DNA of 42,774 nt, taken from assembly GCA_900540905.1 (NCBI GenBank), contig UQHR01000019.1, positions 1 through 42,774 on the forward strand, in the 5' to 3' direction. The position numbers and the translations under genes are program-made. The notes beneath the pieces are model-generated. The model worked only from the letters and a program-made list of their open reading frames with translations, had not been told where the DNA came from and ran no database searches. Positions 15,509 to 21,802 of the stretch are shown here, one piece after another. This stretch comes from an uncultured Collinsella sp. GTDB taxonomy: Bacteria; Actinomycetota; Coriobacteriia; Coriobacteriales; Coriobacteriaceae. Position 1 is the stretch's first letter; every line of letters begins with the position of its first letter.

Positions 15509-16792
15509 TTAGGCCACCACCTTCCGGTCAATTAGTTCTTGATACAGGGAGACGAGATTCCGGATGTATTTCTCTTGATTACAGTTCTCTGCCACGAATG
15601 AACGGCAATGCGCGCTCATCGCGGCGTAAGCCGCAGGATCGGCGGCCACCGCCGCACCCCTACGGATTGCATCTGCGAGTCCTGCCTCATCGTGGGCTTC
15701 AGCCAGGAAGCCCGTTTCACCCTCACGTACCAGCTCGGGTATTCCGCCCATGTTCGTACCGATAACGGGCTTGCCCGCGGCGAGTGCCTCGAGAACCGCA
15801 TATGGCGCGTTCTCGAGCCACTCTGACGGCGCAGCCGCCAGAGTGGCTCGATTCACAAGTCCGCGCAGGGCGTCACCGGTTTTATATCCAACCACCTCAA
15901 TCCTCGAGCTTATTTCGTTTGGCATTGCGGAAACTTTGACCTTCACAGCATCACATTCAGGGCCATCGCCTGCAATAACAAGACGCCAATCAGGGATCAC
16001 CGGTGCCGCCTTCTCAAAAGCATGCACGAGCGTTAACACGCCTTTCTCGCGAGAAAGGCGTCCCAGATACAGCATGTAGGGATCTTCATTATTTTGGTTG
16101 GCAACTTCCCGTGACATCGAATCGGGATTCAGGAAATTCCGAATGAGGACAAGCTGACGCTCGGGAAGCCCCGCTTCAATAAACTTGTTCCGCAGGAACT
16201 CACTCGGGCAGATGATGCGATCGAGACGTGAATAGGTTTTGTGCCGTTTAAGCCACTCCGCCTCAGCCACCGCTAACGCGCTTTTTGCGATCGAACCCTT
16301 TACGCACTTCTTCTTAAGGCAATTGCCAAAATGACCCCCGAGACACGAATCGCAAACGTTGCCCTCGGAATCAAGCATAAGATAGCTCGGGCAAGCAAGA
16401 ATCAAGTCGTGCGAGGTATACACAACCGGCGTTGGATGCTGCTTTAGCCAAGGAGCGTCCAAGATGGAAAACGTAATCTGCCTATGAGTGAGATTGAGAT
16501 GGATTACATCGGGCTGGAATTCACGGCACAGCGCATCGAACTTCTCGCGCGCCTCTTTGGAATACACAAGTGCCTGCGCGGCCTTCGCCTTATCGACAAT
16601 AGAGCTCGGTCCGTTATAGTCGCGATTCGTTACAAAGTAACGCGACCACTCAGTCGGCTCATTACGCTCATCCTCCATGCTGAAGAAGGCAACTTCATGC
16701 CCAAGAGCGCGAAGACCATCGGCAAGAGCAAAGTAGTACGTCTCGCTTCCACCCTTGCGCCAATGAAACTTATTTACAAGAAGGATCTTCAT
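15509..16792 (-). CDS. Family 4 glycosyltransferase
   Basis: 427 residues. Starts M-K-I-L-L-V-N-K-F-H-W-R-K-G-G-S-E-T-Y-Y, the GT-B acceptor-domain beginning of GT4 enzymes. The donor domain shows Y-L-G-R-L-S-R-E-K-G-V-L-T-L and the E-x7-E motif in S-E-W-L-E-N-A-P-Y-A-V-L-E-A-L, then G-K-P-V-I-G-T-N-M-G-G-I-P-E. It probably extends the lipid-linked repeat unit. The start overlaps the stop of the upstream GT4 gene by one base (TAATG) and GAGGG lies nine bases before it. Both of its conserved donor motifs are encoded by strongly palindromic DNA, at 16038-16061 and 15788-15850. Confidence 0.9.
   Translation of the reverse strand: MKILLVNKFHWRKGGSETYYFALADGLRALGHEVAFFSMEDERNEPTEWSRYFVTNRDYNGPSSIVDKAKAAQALVYSKEAREKFDALCREFQPDVIHLNLTHRQITFSILDAPWLKQHPTPVVYTSHDLILACPSYLMLDSEGNVCDSCLGGHFGNCLKKKCVKGSIAKSALAVAEAEWLKRHKTYSRLDRIICPSEFLRNKFIEAGLPERQLVLIRNFLNPDSMSREVANQNNEDPYMLYLGRLSREKGVLTLVHAFEKAAPVIPDWRLVIAGDGPECDAVKVKVSAMPNEISSRIEVVGYKTGDALRGLVNRATLAAAPSEWLENAPYAVLEALAAGKPVIGTNMGGIPELVREGETGFLAEAHDEAGLADAIRRGAAVAADPAAYAAMSAHCRSFVAENCNQEKYIRNLVSLYQELIDRKVVA
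15788..15850. repeat. Two overlapping hairpins at the E-x7-E motif of the GT4 gene
   Basis: Arms 15788-15796 and 15809-15817 (9 bp) overlap a second hairpin spanning 15814-15850: 12 paired bases, one A-C mismatch, four more pairs and a 3-base loop (gca). Bases 15814-15817 are shared by the two stems. Confidence 0.75.
16038..16061. repeat. 24-base perfect palindrome in the GT4 gene
   Basis: The 24 bases equal their own reverse complement with no spacer (half-site acgcctttctcg). They encode the conserved G-R-L-S-R-E-K-G-V segment of the donor domain. Confidence 0.85.
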
Positions 16793-17895
16793 TACGCAAC
16801 ACCCTCATACAAAGCAAGCGTCCTTTGGACGACGCTGTTCCAGTCATAGCCATTAATCGCGCGGTCACGTGCCATGGCGCCCAGCCTCTCCGCTTGGGCA
16901 GAATCCGCTATCAGGCCTTCAAGCACGTCGCGCAGCGCCCCCGCGTCTCCGTGTGGGAACGTGAGCCCGCAACCCTGCAGAACATCCGCGCACTCGGGAA
17001 TATCCGAGGTAACGCATGCCGCACCGTGAGACATGGCCTCCAGCAAGCTCATGGGCAGGCCCTCAACGTCGGAGGGGAGCGCGTAGCAATACGCGTTGGA
17101 GTACAGCTCGGAGAGCAGGTTGCCCTCAACGTGGCCGGTAAAGAGCGCGCGGGGGTCGGACGCGGCAGCCTCTTTGAGCGCCACGGCGTAGTCGTCCGTA
17201 TCGGAGGAGTCGCCCGCGATAACCAGGCGCTTATCCGTCTTTACCTGCTTGTACGCCTCCACCAACAGTTCCGGTCGCTTCTCGGGCACAATGCGACCGA
17301 GGTAGAGGACATAGGAGCCCTGGGTGAGCCCCAAGCGCTCGGAGATCTCCTTCGCGGGAAGATCCGCCTCGGGAGTGATGCCGTTGGGAATGAGCGTAGC
17401 CTCGCGGCCGTAAGCCTCCTTGAAGTACTCCTGATTGCCCCGGGAAAGCACGATGAGCGCATCCGCGCACTTGGCCGCCGTCGCCTCGCCGAACTTGATG
17501 TACTTGGAAGCCAAGCCGCCCCATTTTGCACGCTGCCAGTCCAGGCCGTGGATCGTTGCCACGGTCCTGATGTCCGCGGAACGCGCAAAACGAAGGGGGA
17601 CACACGGCCCCTCTGCGTGATAGTGAATTACGTCTGCCCCGTCTTTGATGGCGGCCCTTGTTGCGGCAAAGCTGCTCGTGAGCGCAGAGAGCCCCTTGAT
17701 GTCCAGAGCCTTTACGGGAACGATGCGGTAGCCATCCTTCTCGTAGGGCTCGGAAGGAGCTCCTTCGCCCATACGGTCGTAGCAGGTTACTTGGTGACCA
17801 AGGTCTGCCATACGGCGAGCAAGCTCGCCTACCACCACTTCTACGCCGCCCTCGCGCGAACCCGTTCTCTTTTGGCCTATCATGGCGATGCGCAT
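16792..17895 (-). CDS. Family 4 glycosyltransferase
   Basis: 367 residues from the ATG at 17895, one base after the upstream stop; a GTG at 17907 would overlap it. The N-terminus M-R-I-A-M-I-G-Q-K-R-T-G-S-R-E-G-G-V-E-V-V-V is typical of GT4 enzymes in capsule loci. Donor-site motifs are Y-L-G-R-I-V-P-E-K-R-P-E-L-L and E-x7-E in D-V-E-G-L-P-M-S-L-L-E-A-M. As the first transferase after the priming enzyme it may add the second sugar of the repeat unit, but gene order alone does not prove this. Confidence 0.9.
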   Translation of the reverse strand: MRIAMIGQKRTGSREGGVEVVVGELARRMADLGHQVTCYDRMGEGAPSEPYEKDGYRIVPVKALDIKGLSALTSSFAATRAAIKDGADVIHYHAEGPCVPLRFARSADIRTVATIHGLDWQRAKWGGLASKYIKFGEATAAKCADALIVLSRGNQEYFKEAYGREATLIPNGITPEADLPAKEISERLGLTQGSYVLYLGRIVPEKRPELLVEAYKQVKTDKRLVIAGDSSDTDDYAVALKEAAASDPRALFTGHVEGNLLSELYSNAYCYALPSDVEGLPMSLLEAMSHGAACVTSDIPECADVLQGCGLTFPHGDAGALRDVLEGLIADSAQAERLGAMARDRAINGYDWNSVVQRTLALYEGVA

Positions 17896-17896
17896 G

Positions 17897-18565
17897 CTAC
17901 ACGGCACCTTCCCCAGAGAACATCGTCTTCAGCGTGCCGAATATCAACCGCAGGTCCTGGCGCAGGCTGCGATTCTCTATATAGTCAAGATCCAGCTCAA
18001 CCATTTCGTTGAAGCCCAGGTAGCTGCGGCCCATTACCTGCCAAGGACCGCTGCAGCCGGGTTTTACCGCCAGGCGCTTCATGTCGTGCTCGCTGTACAG
18101 GGCAACCTCGCGCGGCAGGCCGGGGCGCGGGCCAATGAGGTTCATTTGGCCCAAGAACACGTTGATGAGCTGGGGCAGCTCGTCGATACTGTGCTTGCGA
18201 ATGAAGTTACCCACACCGGGAATAATGCGCGGGTCGTGCTTCATTTTAAACATGGGGCCAGTGGCCTCGTTTTGGGCCTGCAAGTCCTTGAGCATTTGGT
18301 CTGCGTTGGGAACCATGCTGCGGAACTTGTAGATCTTAAACAGGTAGAACGTGCAGTCTTTGCGCACGCGGCCCACGCGCCACTGTGAATATAGGGGGCT
18401 GGCGCCCGGGCTCTTTATGCAAATGACCACGCTCAGAATTACCCCGGGAATAAAGAGCAACACCAGGGCTCCGCCGGCGGCGACAATGTCCACCGTACGC
18501 TTAACAACGCGGTAGAGCCTGTGCCCAAGCTCGGGCTTCACGCCGGAGTTGGCACCGCGCAGCAT
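17897..18565 (-). CDS. Priming sugar-phosphate transferase (polyprenyl-phosphate, WcaJ/RfbP C-terminal type)
   Basis: 222 residues from the ATG at 18565. One N-terminal hydrophobic helix (I-V-A-A-G-G-A-L-V-L-L-F-I-P-G-V-I-L-S-V-V) precedes the catalytic domain with Y-K-F-R-S-M, S-I-D-E-L-P-Q-L-I-N-V, L-I-G-P-R-P-G-L and V-K-P-G-C-S-G-P-W-Q-V. The family moves a sugar-1-phosphate to undecaprenyl phosphate, starting the repeat unit. The same frame stays open for 32 codons upstream to the TAG that ends loaP, with no ATG, GTG or TTG, yet that stretch reads like protein just before the ATG (D-Y-L-T-N-E-E-A-Y-K). Either the extra part is untranslated or an unusual start or readthrough is used. Confidence 0.9.
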   Translation of the reverse strand: MLRGANSGVKPELGHRLYRVVKRTVDIVAAGGALVLLFIPGVILSVVICIKSPGASPLYSQWRVGRVRKDCTFYLFKIYKFRSMVPNADQMLKDLQAQNEATGPMFKMKHDPRIIPGVGNFIRKHSIDELPQLINVFLGQMNLIGPRPGLPREVALYSEHDMKRLAVKPGCSGPWQVMGRSYLGFNEMVELDLDYIENRSLRQDLRLIFGTLKTMFSGEGAV

Positions 18566-18661
18566 CTTGTACGCTTCTTCGTTTGTAAGGTAATCCCCCG
18601 CAGCACCGGCTGCGGCAGTGACGGAATTCGCCGTGGCGGCCGTGCGCTTGCGAGCTTGCAG

Positions 18662-19207
18662 CTAGGCGATCGCTCTTCTGTGATTGCGCATAACGCGCTG
18701 CTCTTTTGAAAGCACCGCAAGGCCAACGCGGGTGGTTACGCGTCGGCCACACAGGTCAAGCTCCAAATAAGCAGTGCTTTTGCGTCTGTTAATGGTTTTG
18801 ATCAGGCCTTCGTGGCCCAACAGCGGACCAGCCGTAACTACGACCTGGTCGCCGTCCTTTAAGGCCTCGCTCATAGGCACCATGCGGTCTCCCCTATGCG
18901 TAAATCCGCCAATAAGCTGGACCTCTTCTTTTGCCAGCGGCACAAAATGACCGTCCTGGGAAAGCACCCGGGCAAAGTCTTCCATGCGTAGCAGATACTG
19001 TTGCACGGTTCGAGGATCTGCCGTATCGCAGATAAGATAACCGGGAAAGAGCGGCTTGGTCGTATTGACCCATTCGCCGTGTACTTTAATTTCGGTTTGA
19101 AATTGGGGATAAAAGAGCTCCTGCATGGCGCTCGTAGGCACCATACGCTCGATGCGCTCGCGCATTACGTCTTCGCGACCGTTAATGACCTGGATCACAT
19201 ACCACAC
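18662..19207 (-). CDS. loaP: NusG-paralogue transcription antiterminator, LoaP type
   Basis: 181 residues from the GTG at 19207 (AGGGGG eight bases upstream), giving M-W-Y-V-I-Q-V-I-N-G-R-E-D. The N-terminal NGN domain has F-Y-P-Q-F and K-P-L-F-P-G-Y-L-I-C; the C-terminal part is a KOW-like domain (D-G-D-Q-V-V-V-T-A-G-P-L-L-G-H-E-G-L-I-K). LoaP proteins keep RNA polymerase from stopping within long polysaccharide or antibiotic operons, and LoaP is first in this one, as is usual. The leader before it has a long stem-loop at 19245-19303 that could be its recognition element. Distinction from general NusG rests on length, context and divergence; RfaH-like specialisation is the alternative name for a similar role. 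Confidence 0.85.
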   Translation of the reverse strand: MWYVIQVINGREDVMRERIERMVPTSAMQELFYPQFQTEIKVHGEWVNTTKPLFPGYLICDTADPRTVQQYLLRMEDFARVLSQDGHFVPLAKEEVQLIGGFTHRGDRMVPMSEALKDGDQVVVTAGPLLGHEGLIKTINRRKSTAYLELDLCGRRVTTRVGLAVLSKEQRVMRNHRRAIA

Positions 19208-19244
19208 GAGCACCACCCCCTTGCTGTCTTACGTGTGGCTCACG

Positions 19245-19303
19245 GGGTTTGGGTATGGCTTCGCCAGGGCGCTTGTGCACGAAGGCGCTCCATATTCAAA
19301 CCC
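19245..19303 (-). promoter_or_regulatory. Large leader stem-loop upstream of loaP
   Basis: On the minus-strand RNA the outer stem pairs 19297-19303 with 19245-19251 (7 bp), continued by 19290-19294 with 19254-19258 (5 bp) and 19280-19284 with 19259-19263 (5 bp), separated by a small internal loop and a 5-base bulge. It lies about 38 bases before the loaP start. LoaP-controlled operons are known to have a hairpin in the 5' leader, so this is a good candidate for it; the identity is inference. Confidence 0.55.
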
Positions 19304-19350
19304 TGAGCCCAGTTAGACAAGCACGTGGCTCTGCCCCACCGTGAACGGTA

Positions 19351-19356
19351 TGTATA
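19351..19356 (-). promoter_or_regulatory. Possible -10 element for the capsule operon
   Basis: TATACA on the minus strand, about 45 bases before the leader stem-loop and about 145 before loaP. No convincing -35 lies 16-18 bases upstream, so the call is weak. Confidence 0.3.
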
Positions 19357-19359
19357 AGT

Positions 19360-19940
19360 GCAGAAACTTAGGCTGAAGGCGTGTATCGCAAGTTTGCCCA
19401 CAACCCCAGCTGGCTGCGTGCGAGCCAGTCAAGCGGGTACAAAACTGGACCGCACGCAAACAGCTGAAGAACTGCTACGCTTTGGCATGCAAACAATTAC
19501 CTAATGCATATCGGAATTACCTCAATGCAAATTAATAACGTCGCATGACTTCTTTATTGGAGCTCGTGGTGTTTCTGGCACCGCCGTTACGGCCGGATGC
19601 TGATCGACCCTGCGCCTTATGGCTTGCTGGAGCCACGAGCACAGTTGAACTCATGTAAAGTTAGGTATCCTAGCACAAGCTGTTGGTGAAACTTATTTGG
19701 GTAGCGGCTAACAACATTTCGTTCATTTAGCGTGCTCAAGGGGGTTGTTTTGGGATGTTGTTCACGTTGGCGCAGGTTATTGAGGTATTGGCGGTGATTG
19801 GAGACGTTCCTGAAGCCTAAATGGAGCAGCGAGCTGCACTGGTAATTGCGCTTGACTAACAAAGTATGTACAGAGATGGGAAATAAATTGTGCAACTTTT
19901 TGTTGGCGTAGGTGGGGTTTGTAGCGCGTGGTGTTTTGGC
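19360..19940. other. Non-coding interval between loaP leader and tRNA-Ala terminator
   Basis: No reading frame here has protein-like character. The region is lower in GC than average. A structured part at 19562-19640 has an 8-bp closing stem (19562-19569 with 19633-19640) and inner small hairpins (gccg tta cggc at 19582-19592), which could be a leader RNA piece or a decayed repeat. Nothing else recognisable was seen. Confidence 0.5.
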
Positions 19941-19974
19941 AATAAAAAAGGCCTTCGGAATCCCGAAGGCCTTT
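19941..19974 (-). terminator. Rho-independent terminator after tRNA-Ala
   Basis: A 12-bp perfect stem (19947-19958 with 19963-19974, loop of four) is followed on the minus strand by TTT-rich sequence. It sits 10 bases after the tRNA 3' end. Confidence 0.9.
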
Positions 19975-19984
19975 ACATTCACGA

Positions 19985-20060
19985 TGGTGGAGACGAGGGG
20001 GATCGAACCCCTGACCTCTTGACTGCCAGTCAAGCGCTCTCCCAGCTGAGCTACGCCCCC
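19985..20060 (-). tRNA. tRNA-Ala(GGC)
   Basis: 76 bases including an encoded CCA end. The minus strand reads GGGGGCG-TA-GCTC for the acceptor stem and D-arm, anticodon loop CTGGCAG (anticodon GGC), T-loop TTCGATC, and an acceptor 3' strand CGTCTCC followed by A and CCA. The acceptor stem contains two G-U pairs. It has its own promoter upstream and terminator downstream. Confidence 0.95.
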
Positions 20061-20073
20061 GTGACGAGGAGTT

Positions 20074-20102
20074 ACTATAGGGGAAGTTGGCGCGACGTGC
20101 AA
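20074..20102 (-). promoter_or_regulatory. Promoter of tRNA-Ala
   Basis: On the minus strand TTGCAC (20097-20102) and TATAGT (20074-20079) are separated by exactly 17 bases, with the tRNA 5' end 13 bases after the -10. Confidence 0.8.
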
Positions 20103-20130
20103 GGACTTTTTTGGGTCAGACTCTAAATGC

Positions 20131-20772
20131 CTATTGATATAGGTAAGCGATGGCGGTTCCGGTGTGGACTTGGATCGTGGCTGTTGACCTGACGACGTTG
20201 CTGATGCCCGTGTCGGCTAACAAGCCCAGGGGGCTGTGATCTAGCTCCCATTCTAGGCCGTATTCGCTTGCCACCGTCCCAGGGGCTATGGCGATGATGG
20301 AGAACGTCTTGCCTTCGGCACCTTCGATGGTCCACGATTCTCCTGCGCGAAGGATGCGGGAGACCACCTTGTCCTCGGCAATCCAGACAGGGGCATCCTC
20401 GTAGCCTGCGAGCAGCCCCAGTACGGAAAGCGCCATATCCGGACGGCCGCCGGTGGCGCAGGTCGCAACCACTTCGGCACCAGGCCAGCGACGGCGGACG
20501 GAATCGAGCGCCAGCGCCAGATCGGTATAGTCCTTGTACGGGTCGTGACGCTCAACTTCAAAGTCGGTGGCGGCATCGACCAACGCGCGGCCCGCATCAC
20601 TCACCGTGTCGGCATCCCCCACATACACGTCGCAGCCCAGGCCGGCGCCCAGCAGCGCGTCGAGTCCGCGGTCCACGGCAACGATATGGTCGCACTCCCC
20701 CGCCAGCTGACGCAACAACTCGACGCTCGCCACCACGGGCGAGCCGCAGACCACTAATACCTTGCAAGACAC
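20131..20772 (-). CDS. thiN: Thiamine pyrophosphokinase (thiamine diphosphokinase)
   Basis: 213 residues from a GTG start. Family motifs: V-A-V-D-R-G-L-D near the N-terminus, Y-V-G-D-A-D-T-V (the usual G-D-x-D-S metal and ATP site), D-Y-T-D-L-A-L-A-L and T-G-G-R-P-D-M. The C-terminal part ends in a small beta domain as in bacterial TPK. It makes thiamine diphosphate from thiamine with ATP in the cytosol. The gene starts nine bases after the HAD phosphatase stop, so the two are probably one transcript read toward tRNA-Ala. No thiamine riboswitch was recognised upstream of the pair. Confidence 0.9.
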   Translation of the reverse strand: MSCKVLVVCGSPVVASVELLRQLAGECDHIVAVDRGLDALLGAGLGCDVYVGDADTVSDAGRALVDAATDFEVERHDPYKDYTDLALALDSVRRRWPGAEVVATCATGGRPDMALSVLGLLAGYEDAPVWIAEDKVVSRILRAGESWTIEGAEGKTFSIIAIAPGTVASEYGLEWELDHSPLGLLADTGISNVVRSTATIQVHTGTAIAYLYQ

Positions 20773-20781
20773 AACACTCGC

Positions 20782-21471
20782 CTATCCCTCAAACGCAAGC
20801 ACGCGGGCCAGATCCAGGTCCTCGTAGCTGTCGATAAAGATCTCGCAGTTGGCGCGAACCTCGTTGCGCTTCATGTGGCCCTGCGGATCAAAGATACCCA
20901 CGCGCTTAAAGCCGGCGGAGCCAGAGCTCTTTAGGCCAAAGACGGCGTCCTCAAACACCCAAGCGCGCTCAAACTTGTGCCCATGGCGCTCCTCCAGGCG
21001 GCGCAGCGCCAGCTCGTACACATCGGGGAACTGCTTGGAGCGTCCTGCCTCGCCCGTCGTGGTAACAAACTCCATGTAAGCGTCGAGCCCGGCACCAGCG
21101 AGCGCGGACTGCACCAGCTCGGCCGGCGTGGACGTAGCCACGCACATGGCAATGCCCGCCGCCTTCGCCTGCTCCAAAAATGCCAGGAGACCCTCGCGCG
21201 GCGGCACCTTGGAATACCCATCAATCAAAATCTCACCCAGCTCGCGATACAGCTCCTCGCCATTCGCGCCAATGCCCCACGTGTCGTGGTAGGCCTGGCA
21301 CTCATTCTCCAGCGACAGATGCTCAAATTGGGCAAAGTCATCCACAGTCACGTCAATCCCGTGACGGTGCAATAACTCGGGCTGAGCATAAGCCCAAACG
21401 GGGGTGCTGTTAACCAGCGTGCCATCGCAATCGAAAATAAAAGCAACCTTGGGAGTGGCGGAATGGGGCAT
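20782..21471 (-). CDS. HAD-superfamily phosphatase (beta-phosphoglucomutase-like)
   Basis: 229 residues from the ATG at 21471 (AAAGG seven bases upstream); an in-frame start at 21492 lacks a ribosome site. HAD motif I is D-C-D-G-T-L-V-N-S, motif II C-V-A-T-S-T-P-A-E, and motif III/IV lies in V-F-E-D-A-V-F-G-L-K-S-S-G-S-A-G. An alpha-helical cap is inserted after motif I, as in the beta-phosphoglucomutase/phosphatase subgroup. The substrate cannot be told from sequence. It is divergent from the glycogen cluster and shares its upstream region, so a link to sugar phosphate metabolism is possible. Confidence 0.85.
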   Translation of the reverse strand: MPHSATPKVAFIFDCDGTLVNSTPVWAYAQPELLHRHGIDVTVDDFAQFEHLSLENECQAYHDTWGIGANGEELYRELGEILIDGYSKVPPREGLLAFLEQAKAAGIAMCVATSTPAELVQSALAGAGLDAYMEFVTTTGEAGRSKQFPDVYELALRRLEERHGHKFERAWVFEDAVFGLKSSGSAGFKRVGIFDPQGHMKRNEVRANCEIFIDSYEDLDLARVLAFEG

Positions 21472-21493
21472 AAACGAACCTTTCGATATCAAA

Positions 21494-21606
21494 TGGTAAA
21501 CATCCTGCTAAAAACGTTTTACCAAACGTCAGCCAAACAATTTTGAAACCCAAATTGATAAAACTGTCAAGAGTTTTACCACGGTAATTCTGCCAGTGGT
21601 ATAAAC
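21494..21606. promoter_or_regulatory. Repeated operator-like half sites between HAD phosphatase and glgB
   Basis: Four related boxes lie in the 330-base divergent interval: tggtaaac at 21494-21501, gttttacca at 21516-21524, gttttacca at 21573-21581 and tggtataaac at 21597-21606. They form two inverted pairs of opposite order, with centres about 22 and 25 bases apart. They look like binding sites of a dimeric sugar-responsive regulator; none is encoded in the window. A TTGACA lies on the minus strand at 21563-21568, but without a good -10. Confidence 0.45.
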
Positions 21607-21802
21607 ATGTCGCTTACCGATTAAACGCCCCCGCAAATCCGCTTTCGTCCATAAAACTAACGCACAGGTGTTATCGTAGTTTCTGCCGAAAGTTCCACCG
21701 AGCACGCGAGGTGGAACGAATCACAGAAACTTAGCCGTCCCTTCGATTCGTGCAGCCTTGGACCTTTCGCATCTAGTCACCAAGGCAACACGCTGCCGCG
21801 TC

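Noticed and set aside
19985..20060. tRNA-Ala as an integration site for the capsule locus
   Set aside because: No second copy of the tRNA 3' end was noticed in the window and there is no integrase gene, so an island boundary is not supported.
19617..20102. 161-codon minus-strand frame in the tRNA region
   Set aside because: It runs through tRNA-Ala, its promoter and its terminator, so it cannot be a normal gene.
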